A stretch of DNA of 64,000 nt from assembly GCA_016124935.1 (NCBI GenBank), contig WGMS01000018.1, positions 85,127 to 149,126 on the forward strand, read 5' to 3'. The position numbers and the translations under genes were made by a program. This document shows, piece by piece, positions 43,541-52,095 of the stretch. The stretch comes from a bacterium. Its GTDB lineage: Bacteria > Cyanobacteriota > Vampirovibrionia > Obscuribacterales > Obscuribacteraceae. The stretch's first letter is position 1. Each line of letters begins with the position of its first letter. The notes below the pieces were generated by a model. The model was not told the DNA's origin, did no database searches, and was given only the letters and a program-made list of their open reading frames with translations.

Positions 43541-44458
43541 ATGTTGAAAACCACAGAAGTGGCTCGACTGGCAAAACTATCTCAAACAGCATTTTTAACC
43601 AGCATGATAGCCCTGGGATGCTTGAGCGCACCGGCGGCACTGGCCAAGAAAAGCGCCCCAAAAGCGAAGGCCAAGTCCCAGAGCACAAAACTTGTTCCGG
43701 GCACCGACGCCTACAAGGCTTACCACGCCGTCCGTGACGGCTCCAAGGCACTGCTGTTCAACCAGCCAAAGAAAGCCCTGGAAGAGTTCAATGAAGCCCT
43801 GCGCCTCAAACCCGACTACGCCCTCGCTTACGCAGACCGGGCCAATGCCCACATGGTCATGGGCGACAAAAAATCAGCCCTGGCCGATTGCAACAAAGCG
43901 ATAAGTCTCGATCCCAATCTGGCAATTGCCTATGTCAACCGTTCCTGGGTCTACAACAGTGTAAGACAGTACGAGAAGGCTCTGGAAGACTGCAACAAAG
44001 CAATCAGCCTCGATAAATCAGTCACCCTCGCCTATACCAATAGAGCCCATGCCCACAATAAACTGGGCAACCACAAAGAGGCGCTTGAAGACTGCAACAA
44101 AGTGATCAAAATCAATCCGGATTTTGCCACCGCATATCTCAACCGCTCCCATACTTATATCGGACTGGGTGAATTCAACAAAGCCGTGGAGGACGCCACC
44201 CGGGCGATTGCCCTCAATCCCGACTCGGCCAAAGGCTATCTGAACCGGGGTCACGCCTATCGTGAGCTGAAAGAGTATGACAAAGCCCTGGCCGATATCG
44301 ACAAGGCGCTCAGTATGCATAAAAGCCTGGCGCCGGCCTACTACAATCGTTCGAGAATCTACGAAGCGATGGCTGGCGCTGATATGGACAAAGCCAAAAA
44401 GCTGGGCTTTGTTGTCAAATCTGATAATACCGGTGACGACAAAGACGCAGACGAGTAA
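43541..44458 (+). CDS. Exported TPR-repeat protein (305 aa)
   Basis: A strong GGGAGGAG ribosome binding site precedes the ATG. An N-terminal signal ends near ALAK (about residue 36), followed by a Lys/Ala-rich linker. Six regular TPRs follow (ALEEFNEALRLKPDYALAYA, ALEDCNKAISLD and others), with the recurring phrase 'ADCNKAISLDP'. The tail is acidic. It is terminated by the bidirectional hairpin at 44495-44521. Likely an envelope interaction scaffold. Confidence 0.75.
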   Translation: MLKTTEVARLAKLSQTAFLTSMIALGCLSAPAALAKKSAPKAKAKSQSTKLVPGTDAYKAYHAVRDGSKALLFNQPKKALEEFNEALRLKPDYALAYADRANAHMVMGDKKSALADCNKAISLDPNLAIAYVNRSWVYNSVRQYEKALEDCNKAISLDKSVTLAYTNRAHAHNKLGNHKEALEDCNKVIKINPDFATAYLNRSHTYIGLGEFNKAVEDATRAIALNPDSAKGYLNRGHAYRELKEYDKALADIDKALSMHKSLAPAYYNRSRIYEAMAGADMDKAKKLGFVVKSDNTGDDKDADE

Positions 44459-44494
44459 GTCGTAACTCTTAGCTTGTAGCTTGAAAAACCAACT

Positions 44495-44521
44495 AAAAGA
44501 GGAGCCCGAGGCTCCTCTTTT
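44495..44521. terminator. Bidirectional rho-independent terminator
   Basis: An 11-bp perfect stem (AAAAGAGGAGC with GCTCCTCTTTT) around a CCGAG loop separates the convergent genes ending at 44458 and 44546. T-runs follow on both strands. Confidence 0.85.
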
Positions 44522-44545
44522 CTTCTTCTTAAAAGAACCGGCGCA

Positions 44546-44911
44546 TTAAGGACCGTAGTACTGAACATAACGCCCCATACCCATATTGGTGCCGTCATAA
44601 GAAGCCTGGGATTCGGCCCCGGTATCGGAAGGACCGCCGGTTTCGGATTCGGCCCCGGAAGAGGCGACTCCACCCGAGTCCGATTCGGCTCCGGTGTCGT
44701 TGGCACCACCAGATTCGGAAGAACCTTCGCCCCAGAGCACCCCGGAAGTTTCGTTGGTAGCCCCAAGCCCGTAGACCCCACCAGTTTCGCTGCCGCCACC
44801 TATGACAAAGCCGCCGGCTTCCGATTCGGCGTAAGCTGCCGAAGAGGCGGATAAAAATGCTACCGTAAGCGCCAGGCCAGCTAGTTTGACAGATCTCTTG
44901 TCCAGTCTCAT
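44546..44911 (-). CDS. Secreted Ser/Gly/Glu repeat protein
   Basis: ATG 44909-44911 (MRLDKRSVKL) with GGAGAG 5 nt upstream opens a 121-aa product with a signal peptide ending at AYAE. The in-frame extension upstream overlaps the divergent gene and its promoter and is rejected. The mature part is made of short units such as SETGG, NDTGAES and SDSGG, an acidic low-complexity chain of about 75 residues. It ends GMGRYVQYYGP. No cysteine or catalytic motif is seen. It may be a surface or matrix protein. Confidence 0.55.
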   Translation of the reverse strand: MRLDKRSVKLAGLALTVAFLSASSAAYAESEAGGFVIGGGSETGGVYGLGATNETSGVLWGEGSSESGGANDTGAESDSGGVASSGAESETGGPSDTGAESQASYDGTNMGMGRYVQYYGP

Positions 44912-44983
44912 TGATACTCTCCATATGGGCGTCGAAATAGTATTATCAAGTAAGATACTAGCAAATATAAGGAATAAAGAGAT

Positions 44984-45012
44984 TAGTTTTGGACTCCGCA
45001 CTGGTATATAAT
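44984..45012 (+). promoter_or_regulatory. Promoter of the MshEN-repeat gene
   Basis: A perfect TATAAT (45007-45012) is preceded by a TGG extended -10 element and, at a 17-nt spacing, by TAGTTT. Transcription would start near 45019, 20 nt before the ATG at 45039. Confidence 0.6.
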
Positions 45013-45038
45013 CCCATCTAAAGCCTTTTCCTTTGCCG

Positions 45039-46220
45039 ATGAATTCCACCGACACACAAAGAATCAGACTGGGCATCCTCATGATCGATGCCGGTCTCAT
45101 AACCAGAGATGACCTGGAAGAATGTCTCGCCATGGCGAAAGAGACCGGTCTGCCGGTGGGCAAAATTTTTCTCTTGTCAGGCAAGACCTCCGAGCCGGTG
45201 CTTCTGGCAACGGTCCAGGCCCAGTCTTTGTTGAAAGACGGCATCATAAACCTGGAGACCTCTTATAAAGCCCTCAAAAAAGTAGCCCAGAGCGGTCTCA
45301 CCCTCGACGAGGCTTTGAAACTGCTGAAAGTCGAAGTCGACGACGTCAAGGTGAATAAACTGGGCGAGCTTTTGGTGGAATCCAATTTCGTCTCGGAAGA
45401 ACAATTGAACGAGGCCCTGGAAGGCTCTGCCTCTACCGGCCTACCTTTCGGTCGTATGCTGGTCCTGAACGGTATCATCAATGAAGCCCAGCTCGCCGCC
45501 ACCCTCAACGCCCAGATTCTGGTGCGAGATCAGAAAATAACCAAAGAGCAGGCGATAGAAGGTCTTAAACAAGCAAGACGCAGACAGATAGCGGTGGAAG
45601 TACCGCTGATGGAAAAAGGGTTTTATACCGTCCAGCCCCGAGAAAGCGTCAGACTGGGAGAACTCCTTACCCTGTCAGGCATGGTTTCGGAATCCCAGAT
45701 CCTCTCTGCGGTGGAACTGGGTCTGGTATCACAAAAACCCCTCGGCAAGGTGCTCACCGAACAGAATCTTGTCTCGGAATCAGTGCTTAGAATAGCGCTA
45801 AAAATCCAGGAGCTTGTGGAAGCGGGCACGCTCAAACCGGCCCAGGCTGCCGAAGTGATGACAAAGTCAACGGAAGGCGGACTATCGATACCGGATGCGG
45901 TGGCATCGATCCAGAAACAAGTCAGTCCGGAGAATCAAGAAGTCTCCCTCAAAGACTTTCTTTTTGCCACTCATCATCTAACCGATCAAGAGCTGCAGAC
46001 CGCTTTCGACAAATCGGTCAACAACAATCAGATTTTAGGTCGTATCTTATTGAGCGCCGGCCTGATCGATGAAAATAGTCTGCAGGCAGCCATGCGTCTG
46101 GTTTTTCTGGTGAAAGGCAAAGTGCTGAACCAAACCGACGCGTCAAGGGCTTTTGAATTCTGCCTGCAGAACAAAGTCAGCATAGACGAAGCCCTGGCCA
46201 GAATGGACATCAAAATCTAG
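45039..46220 (+). CDS. Protein of four MshEN-like repeats, possible c-di-GMP reader
   Basis: ATG 45039 is preferred to a TTG two codons upstream; the product is 393 aa, soluble, with no signal peptide. It consists of four repeats of about 97 residues. Each starts with a GspE/MshE N-terminal-like unit at about 10-65, 107-165, 205-260 and 303-358. The pattern is [RK]LGxxLxxxxxxxxxxLxxAL ... LGxxLxxxGxIxxxxLxxAL. A helical hairpin ending 'DEAL' or similar follows each. MshEN modules of type II secretion and type IV pilus ATPases bind cyclic di-GMP through this RLGxxL ... LGxxL pattern. Here the ATPase is missing, so the protein may be a stand-alone nucleotide sensor or pilus regulator. Confidence 0.6.
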   Translation: MNSTDTQRIRLGILMIDAGLITRDDLEECLAMAKETGLPVGKIFLLSGKTSEPVLLATVQAQSLLKDGIINLETSYKALKKVAQSGLTLDEALKLLKVEVDDVKVNKLGELLVESNFVSEEQLNEALEGSASTGLPFGRMLVLNGIINEAQLAATLNAQILVRDQKITKEQAIEGLKQARRRQIAVEVPLMEKGFYTVQPRESVRLGELLTLSGMVSESQILSAVELGLVSQKPLGKVLTEQNLVSESVLRIALKIQELVEAGTLKPAQAAEVMTKSTEGGLSIPDAVASIQKQVSPENQEVSLKDFLFATHHLTDQELQTAFDKSVNNNQILGRILLSAGLIDENSLQAAMRLVFLVKGKVLNQTDASRAFEFCLQNKVSIDEALARMDIKI

Positions 46221-46226
46221 CTTTAT

Positions 46227-46862
46227 CTATCCCCTTACATAGGGATTGTTTCTCTTCTCCGACCAGATTGTCGTGTCCGGTCCATGCCCGGGAATGACCC
46301 TGGTTTCGTCTTCTAAAACCATCAACCGGTCCGAAATAGACCTGATTATCTGCTCGAAAGATCCGCCCCAGAGGTCGGTACGACCGATGGATCCGGAGAA
46401 AAGCGTGTCTCCGGCAAGCAATACAGGTTCTTCGGCTTCCACAGAATAGCAGAGACTGCCAGGGGTGTGTCCGGGGGTATGCAGCACCCGGGCCTGGACA
46501 CCGCCGAAGTCGACACTCTCTTCATCCTCCAGATAATGATCCACCGGCAAGGGTGTATCCGGCGCAAAGCCGAACATCTTACACTGTTTATCGAGATTGT
46601 CGTAAAGCCACTGATCTTCTTTATGGAGACAGATCTTCGCCCCGGTCAACTCTTTCATCTTGCGACTGCCCAGCACATGATCGAAGTGGGCATGGGTATG
46701 GAGCAGATAACGAGCGGTCAGACCGAGATCATCCAGCTTCTGTTTAATGACTTCCGGGTCGCCGCCCGGATCGACCACCACCGCATCACCACTTTCTCTG
46801 TCACCGATGATGGAACAGTTGCATTGAAGAGGACCGACCTGGAATGTTTCAAGAACGATCAT
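46227..46862 (-). CDS. Metallo-beta-lactamase-fold hydrolase (glyoxalase II-like)
   Basis: ATG 46862 overlaps the stop of prs by one base (TAATG), indicating coupled translation. The 211-aa protein has the zinc motif HTHAHFDH (residues 55-62). Further ligands lie in LHTPGHTPGS and LLAGDTLF, with a final histidine in IPGHGPDT. Its size and motif set fit the short glyoxalase II-like (GloB/YcbL) class that hydrolyses thioesters such as S-lactoylglutathione. The true substrate is unknown. The gene converges with the MshEN-repeat gene. Confidence 0.8.
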   Translation of the reverse strand: MIVLETFQVGPLQCNCSIIGDRESGDAVVVDPGGDPEVIKQKLDDLGLTARYLLHTHAHFDHVLGSRKMKELTGAKICLHKEDQWLYDNLDKQCKMFGFAPDTPLPVDHYLEDEESVDFGGVQARVLHTPGHTPGSLCYSVEAEEPVLLAGDTLFSGSIGRTDLWGGSFEQIIRSISDRLMVLEDETRVIPGHGPDTTIWSEKRNNPYVRG

Positions 46863-47845
46863 TACTCGAACATCTCGCTGACCGAACAATCGTCATGAAT
46901 TCTGGCGATTGCCTCACCAAGGAGCTTAGCCACACTCAACTGAACGATTTTATTCGAGACCGAGACTTTATCAAGAGGGATGGAATTGGTGACAATCAGT
47001 CTTTCTATGGGCGATTTCTCTATACGATCATTGGCGGGACCGGATAACACCGCATGGGTAGCACAGGCGAAAACTTGCCTGGCGCCCTCTTTTTTCAAAA
47101 GCTCAGCCCCTTTAACAAGGGTTCCGGCGGTGTCGACCATGTCGTCCACCATGACCGCGATCTTGCCTTTGACATCACCGACGACGCTCATCACTTCGGC
47201 GACGTTGTGCTCACTACGCCTTTTGTCGATGATGGCAATGGGCGCGTCATCGAGCTTTTTGGCGAAAGCGCGGGTTCTGGCCACCCCGCCCACGTCAGGG
47301 CTGACCACCACTACATCCTCGAGATTCATCTCCTGAAGATATTCGAGCAGCACCGGCGAAGCGTAGAGGTGATCGACAAGGATGTTGAAAAAGCCCATGA
47401 TCTGCGGAGCATGCAGATCTAGAGCGACCACTCGCTGGGCGCCTGCCGTGGTCAAAAGGTCAGCGGTAAGTTTAGCGGTTATCGCCTCTCTCCCGGCGGC
47501 TTTTCTGTCCTGTCTGCCGTAGCCGTAATACGGAATCACCACGGTGATCCGTCCGGCCGAAGCTCGTTTGAGCGCATCGAGCAGAATAAGCAACTCCATC
47601 AGATTTTCGTTTACCGGGGTGCATGTAGGCTGGATCACAAAACAATCGAGACCGCGAACACTTTCCCTCACCTGAACATAAATCTCACCATCCGAAAACG
47701 GTGAGATTTTGACTGGTGATAAATGTAACCCCATATATTCCGCCACTTCTCTGGCCAGTTCCGGATTGGCCGTGCCGGATAAGATTCTCAGATCTGTCTT
47801 GCCTCCGGTGAGTATGCGTTGACGGGCCGGCATTTGTGCAACCAA
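46862..47845 (-). CDS. prs: Ribose-phosphate pyrophosphokinase
   Basis: The 327-aa enzyme makes PRPP from ribose 5-phosphate and ATP, feeding purine, pyrimidine, His, Trp and NAD synthesis. Key segments are FSDGEIYVQVRESVRG, PYYGYGRQDRKAAGREAITAK (trimmed here to PYYGYGRQDRK and REAITAK), the HAPQIMGFF stretch, and the PRPP-binding loop VMVDDMVDTAGTL. The start is TTG at 47845 with GGAGG 9 nt upstream; an ATG four codons later is possible. The downstream hydrolase gene overlaps its stop. Confidence 0.93.
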   Translation of the reverse strand: MVAQMPARQRILTGGKTDLRILSGTANPELAREVAEYMGLHLSPVKISPFSDGEIYVQVRESVRGLDCFVIQPTCTPVNENLMELLILLDALKRASAGRITVVIPYYGYGRQDRKAAGREAITAKLTADLLTTAGAQRVVALDLHAPQIMGFFNILVDHLYASPVLLEYLQEMNLEDVVVVSPDVGGVARTRAFAKKLDDAPIAIIDKRRSEHNVAEVMSVVGDVKGKIAVMVDDMVDTAGTLVKGAELLKKEGARQVFACATHAVLSGPANDRIEKSPIERLIVTNSIPLDKVSVSNKIVQLSVAKLLGEAIARIHDDCSVSEMFE

Positions 47846-47959
47846 GATCCTGATCCTCCAGAGCCATTTGCTAGGGTTCCAGGCTAATTGTAATGTAGTT
47901 GAAGAGGCCTTGGGTGAGATCTGAAGAAAACTTTCAAAACATTTAAAGGCGGCTCCAAC

Positions 47960-49222
47960 CTAGAAGAAACGCAGTTCTCCGGAAAAAGACAGACTGAGAG
48001 CGCCTTCTAGATAGCACTTCACATGCTGATAAGAGAGTCCACCCTGCAGATAGGCATTATAGGGCGGTCTCAACGGTCCATCGCAGGACAGCTCGATGGT
48101 GGCGCCTTCCACAAAGGTGCCGCCTGCCATCACCACCGGGTCTTCGTAGCCGGGCATTCTATAAGGCTCCGGCTCCACATGGGCATCCACCGGAGAGTAT
48201 CTTTGCATCGCTCGACAAAAATTGATCAGCTTTTTCTCATCCGAGAACTCAATCGCCTGGATAATGTCATAACGCCTCTCTTGCCCTCCAGGTTTCACTG
48301 TCAATCCGAACTCTTCGAAGACACTGGATATGAGCAAAACCCCTTTCAAAGCTTGTGCTACCACCGAAGGCGCCATGAAAAGACCCTGGAAAAGATGGCG
48401 TCCTTCACCAAAATTGAGACCCATATGTCCTTTGATTCCAGGAGCGGTCAATCTGATCAAGGCGGATTCGACCAGATCCTCTGATCCTGCTATATAACCA
48501 CCGGCAATGGCTAGGCCGCCACCGGGATTTTTGATTAGAGATCCGACAACCAGATCGGCGCCCACTTCGCTTGGTTCATCTACTTCGACGAACTCACCAT
48601 AACAATTGTCTACAATCACCCTGGCGGAAGGACAGACGGAACGGGCAGCGTCGATGAGCTTCTTAAGCTCACTATTCGAATAGGTTTTGCGGGTGGCGCT
48701 GTAGCCGCAGGACTTCTGCAAGTAAAAGAAGTCGACCTCGCCCAGGGGGGCTATGGCACGGATAATATCGTTGCGATCTAAAGAGGCGGGATCAAGGTCG
48801 AGCTCCAGATAAGTACCGCCGAGATCGCAGATAGAGCCTCGACTCTCCTTCTTGCCGCCCAGAACCGGCTCTAGAGAGTCATACGGTGTGCCGGTCAGAG
48901 TCAAGAAGCGTGTCCCTGGTCTGATATTGCCCAGGATGGCGCAGGCGATGGCATGGGTACCGGAGACGAAACTCACCCTGACACAGGCGCTCTCGGTTTT
49001 GAAAATCTGGGCCCAGACTTTGTCTAAAGTCTCTCGACCGATATGGTCGATGCCATATCCGGAGGCTGGATTAAAGTGCTCCTGGGTGACTCTATTGTCC
49101 CGAAAAGCGGTAAGCACCTTGTTCAGGTTGAACTCGGAGACCCTGCCAATTTCACCATATCTATCCACCAGAGCACTCTCTTTTTCGAGAATCAGAGCCC
49201 GTGCTTTCTCCAGGTCTTTCAT
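47960..49222 (-). CDS. Methionine gamma-lyase-like PLP enzyme (aluminium-resistance family)
   Basis: ATG 49222 (MKDLEKAR) has GGGAG 6 nt upstream, giving 420 aa. The sequence matches the Met_gamma_lyase/YnbB family with FNPASGYGIDHIGRETLDKVWAQ (split here as FNPASGYG and GRETLDKVWAQIF), SGTHAIACAIL, VIVDNCYGEFVE and the PLP-lysine site VGSLIKNPGGGLA. Members are fold type I PLP enzymes often annotated as methionine gamma-lyase family or aluminium-resistance proteins; the natural substrate is not well established. It is divergent from the ComF-like gene. Confidence 0.85.
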   Translation of the reverse strand: MKDLEKARALILEKESALVDRYGEIGRVSEFNLNKVLTAFRDNRVTQEHFNPASGYGIDHIGRETLDKVWAQIFKTESACVRVSFVSGTHAIACAILGNIRPGTRFLTLTGTPYDSLEPVLGGKKESRGSICDLGGTYLELDLDPASLDRNDIIRAIAPLGEVDFFYLQKSCGYSATRKTYSNSELKKLIDAARSVCPSARVIVDNCYGEFVEVDEPSEVGADLVVGSLIKNPGGGLAIAGGYIAGSEDLVESALIRLTAPGIKGHMGLNFGEGRHLFQGLFMAPSVVAQALKGVLLISSVFEEFGLTVKPGGQERRYDIIQAIEFSDEKKLINFCRAMQRYSPVDAHVEPEPYRMPGYEDPVVMAGGTFVEGATIELSCDGPLRPPYNAYLQGGLSYQHVKCYLEGALSLSFSGELRFF

Positions 49223-49257
49223 CAAGGACTCCCACTGAAAGGTGAAAACTCAAATTA

Positions 49258-49315
49258 GATCCAATTGAATCAGATTGCATCCAATTGAATCAGATTGCAT
49301 CCAATTGAACCAATG
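49258..49315. repeat. 20-bp tandem repeat, nearly three copies
   Basis: CCAATTGAATCAGATTGCAT is repeated exactly at 49261-49280 and 49281-49300, followed by a partial copy CCAATTGAA at 49301. Each unit holds the palindrome CAATTG. It lies in the divergent gap between the PLP-enzyme gene and the ComF-like gene, so it could be an operator array or a slippage product. Confidence 0.7.
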
Positions 49316-49374
49316 TCGACTTTCATTCGTCAAAGAGTGTGAACATTCATTTAACTGGGAGCCGGGAAAAGATC

Positions 49375-50169
49375 ATGGCGAAATCAATTTTGGAACTCGA
49401 ACTAGACCCGGGCGCATTTGTTTTGGAAGAACTCTGCCGCTTATGCCGCAAGCCGGTGGAAAACGACTTCCTGCGAAGCTTTTCAGAAGACGCGCCGGCA
49501 GGAAAGCTTCTTGCCTTTCTGAACAGGATGCTGCCCGTCGAGCAATGCGAAAAGAAAGCCCCCCGCTACTCTCCTTATCTGACCATCTGCCTGCATTGCT
49601 CATCGAGTCTCGACCTCGACAAAGTCAGAGAATCAAAGCTCGACTTCGACGATGCAAGCATAACGGTTCTGAGCGCCGGCTCTTATAAAGGTCTGTTGAG
49701 GGATCTAATAAGAACCTGCAAATACATGGACGACAAACTTCTTGCCGTTGATCTGGGCCGATACCTGGCTAAATGCTTGATCGCGAACAGCTCGCTCCCG
49801 CAAGAGAAGCTTCTTTATTTGATTCCGGTGCCGCTTCATCGAAAGCGCCTGAACAAGCGCGGTTTCAACCAGGCTCTGGTCCTGGCGAAAGAACTTGGCC
49901 GATTGACGAACATACCGGTCAGAGTCGACCTGTTGAAACGCATAAAAGACACAACTCCCCAGTTCGGGCTCAGCCTCGAAGAGAGAAGAACCAATCTGGA
50001 AGGCGCTTTCGCACTGAGTAAAACCAACCGCGACGACGTTAGCACCATTGTCCTGGTGGATGATCTATTTACCACAGGCAACACTCTTATAGAATGCGCC
50101 AGACCGCTCATCGATTCAAAATCGGGACAGAGAAGGTTTTATGCATTCACCGTTTGCCGCGCCGACTAG
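49375..50169 (+). CDS. ComF-family phosphoribosyltransferase-like protein
   Basis: ATG 49375 (MAKSILELE) is preceded by GGGAAAAG; the ORF extends 12 codons upstream. The 264-aa product has a Cys-rich N-terminal segment (CRLCRKP ... CLHCSSS) as in ComF/GntX zinc motifs. A phosphoribosyltransferase fold follows with IPVPLHRKRLNKRGFNQA and the PRPP loop VLVDDLFTTGNT. ComF proteins support DNA uptake in competent bacteria, but many homologues have no proven role. Its stop overlaps the hemL stop on the other strand by 4 bp. Confidence 0.85.
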   Translation: MAKSILELELDPGAFVLEELCRLCRKPVENDFLRSFSEDAPAGKLLAFLNRMLPVEQCEKKAPRYSPYLTICLHCSSSLDLDKVRESKLDFDDASITVLSAGSYKGLLRDLIRTCKYMDDKLLAVDLGRYLAKCLIANSSLPQEKLLYLIPVPLHRKRLNKRGFNQALVLAKELGRLTNIPVRVDLLKRIKDTTPQFGLSLEERRTNLEGAFALSKTNRDDVSTIVLVDDLFTTGNTLIECARPLIDSKSGQRRFYAFTVCRAD

Positions 50170-51470
50170 GAAAGCGATTTGAACGCTGCTTCGAAGGCCT
50201 TTGCCGTTGCCCCGATCTCTTTATCCGAATGCATAGTCGAAGGGAACGCGGCCTCGAACTGAGATGGCGGCCAGTAGACCCCTTCTTGCAGAAGCGCTCG
50301 CCAGAGCTTACCGAACTTGGTGGTATCGGATTTGGCGGCACTATCGAAATCCACCACCTTTTTATCGGTGATGAAAACGGAGATCATGCCACATACATGA
50401 TTGACCGTCACTTTCGGTCCACCAGCCGTTTCAGCCGCCTCGGCGATTCTATCCGCCAGCTTTTCGGTGATTTTTGTCAGCTTTTCGTAAGGCGGCTTCT
50501 CGCGAAGGGCATGCAATTGAGCAAGTCCTGCCGCCATGGCAAGCGGATTGCCGGAGAGCGTACCGGCTTGATAGACGTCACCGGAGGGCGCCACGCGCTC
50601 CATGATCTCTTTCTTGCCGCCGTAGGCCCCTACAGGCAGACCGGCCCCGATTATCTTTCCTAGACAAGTCAGATCAGGTTTTATGTCAAACAACTCCTGG
50701 GCACCGCCAAGGGCGACTCTGAAACCGGTCATGACCTCGTCGCAGATAAGCAGGGACTTACTGGCTTCGGTAAGCTCACGCAGAGCTTTTAGAAACTTCG
50801 CATCCGGAAGGATGACTCCGGCATTGCCCACCACCGGCTCGAAAATCACGGCGGCGATATCGTCATGCTTTTCGAAAACCTCTTTCAATGCGTCGACATC
50901 GTTATAGGGAATGGAGACTGTGAGAGAAGAGAACTCCTCGGGCACACCGGGGCTACTGGATATGCCGAGAGTCGCCAGACCGGAGCCGGCCTTTACCAGG
51001 AAGGAATCACCATGACCGTGATAACAACCATCGAACTTGACCAGGCGCTTTTTGCCCGTATAGGCGCGGGCCAGGCGCAGAGCGGACATGGTCGCTTCGG
51101 TGCCGGAATTGACCATGCGCACCATCTCCATGGAAGGCACCAGCTTACCGACCAGCTCGGCCATCTCCACTTCGAGGCGACAGGGCGCACCATAACTGGT
51201 GCCGTTCCTGAGCTCACTCTCGATAGCTGCCAGCACTCTGGGGTGACGATGCCCGAGGATCATCGGCCCCCAGGAGCCTACATAATCGATGTATTCGCCC
51301 CCATCGACATCGAAGAGGTAAGCGCCATCAGCTCTCGCTATGAAAAGCGGATCGGACTCTACCGCTTTCATGGCTCGGGCAGGAGAGTTCACTCCTCCTG
51401 GTATCACAGCCCGCGCCCGTTCATAGAGAGCTTCGGACTTTGATTTGGTTTTGGTGGCAGTTTCTGTCAT
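50166..51470 (-). CDS. hemL: Glutamate-1-semialdehyde 2,1-aminomutase
   Basis: The 434-aa PLP enzyme makes 5-aminolevulinate in the C5 tetrapyrrole pathway. Characteristic stretches are PGGVNSPARA, YIDYVGSWGPMILGH, NSGTEATMSALRLARAYTGK, CDEVMTGFR and the PLP-lysine site CLGKIIGAGLPVGAYGG (about residue 272). Length is normal. It lies 16 bp after the thioredoxin-like gene on the same strand, which suggests co-transcription. The C5 route fits cyanobacterial relatives, though it is also common elsewhere. Confidence 0.96.
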   Translation of the reverse strand: MTETATKTKSKSEALYERARAVIPGGVNSPARAMKAVESDPLFIARADGAYLFDVDGGEYIDYVGSWGPMILGHRHPRVLAAIESELRNGTSYGAPCRLEVEMAELVGKLVPSMEMVRMVNSGTEATMSALRLARAYTGKKRLVKFDGCYHGHGDSFLVKAGSGLATLGISSSPGVPEEFSSLTVSIPYNDVDALKEVFEKHDDIAAVIFEPVVGNAGVILPDAKFLKALRELTEASKSLLICDEVMTGFRVALGGAQELFDIKPDLTCLGKIIGAGLPVGAYGGKKEIMERVAPSGDVYQAGTLSGNPLAMAAGLAQLHALREKPPYEKLTKITEKLADRIAEAAETAGGPKVTVNHVCGMISVFITDKKVVDFDSAAKSDTTKFGKLWRALLQEGVYWPPSQFEAAFPSTMHSDKEIGATAKAFEAAFKSLS

Positions 51471-51486
51471 GGCATTACTCCCGATA

Positions 51487-51954
51487 CTAGTCGCCTACCG
51501 CCTCTTTCGAACCGAGAACCCGCTCGATAACGGGCTTGACCATCTTCAAAGCTTTCTCACCGGCCTGGAAATGACGCAGTTTGTGCTCGCTGTCGAATAC
51601 ATAATAAGCAGGCACGAATTTATTCTCGAAGCGATCGGTGATTTCATGCCAGTTATCTACCACGCAGGGCTGCTTCATTTTATATTCTTCGACCGCTTCC
51701 CTGACCTTCTCCACATTGGTATCGGCTTCAGACCGCGGCATGTGCACCGAGACTATCTTGAGACCGGAAGGGGCAAATTCATCCACCCAGTTGTTGATAT
51801 CGGGCAGGGACTCTTTGCAGTTATGACAGCTTATCGACCAGAAGTGAATCAAAACCGGTTTGCCCTTCAAATCTTCGATGGTGATGGGCTCGGAGTTGAA
51901 CCAGTCGGTTCCGCCTTCGAGAGAAGGCAGCGGGGTATCCATTCGGAGCGGCAT
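51487..51954 (-). CDS. TlpA/ResA-like thioredoxin-fold protein
   Basis: The 155-aa product has the redox-active motif CHNC at residues 43-46 within HFWSISCHNCKESLP, and the cis-proline side FVPAYYVFD. The fold order is that of TlpA/AhpC-TSA-like thioredoxins. No signal peptide is evident, so it may act in the cytoplasm, possibly reducing or cooperating with the peroxiredoxin encoded just upstream. It is followed 16 bp later by hemL. Confidence 0.8.
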   Translation of the reverse strand: MPLRMDTPLPSLEGGTDWFNSEPITIEDLKGKPVLIHFWSISCHNCKESLPDINNWVDEFAPSGLKIVSVHMPRSEADTNVEKVREAVEEYKMKQPCVVDNWHEITDRFENKFVPAYYVFDSEHKLRHFQAGEKALKMVKPVIERVLGSKEAVGD

Positions 51955-52033
51955 AAAACCTCCAGAAAAACTAAAATCTGACCTTCAATATTCTATCCTC
52001 GCAGGCTCAACAAAAGCCGGAATTTTGCTAAGA

Positions 52034-52075
52034 CTTAAGAGAAAAGTCGCCGAATATCGACGACTTTTCCTTAAG
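52034..52075 (-). terminator. Hairpin downstream of the peroxiredoxin gene
   Basis: A 15-bp stem with one bulged A (CTTAAG-A-GAAAAGTCG with CGACTTTTCCTTAAG) lies 21 nt past the peroxiredoxin stop, in the gap before the thioredoxin-like gene. It may end or attenuate transcription between the two. Confidence 0.6.
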
Positions 52076-52095
52076 CGATTGATTCAGTTGGCGAA

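Noticed and set aside
44912..45247. N-terminal extension of the Ser/Gly-rich secreted protein
   Set aside because: It would run antisense through the MshEN-repeat gene start and its TATAAT promoter; the internal ATG has a ribosome binding site and a signal peptide.
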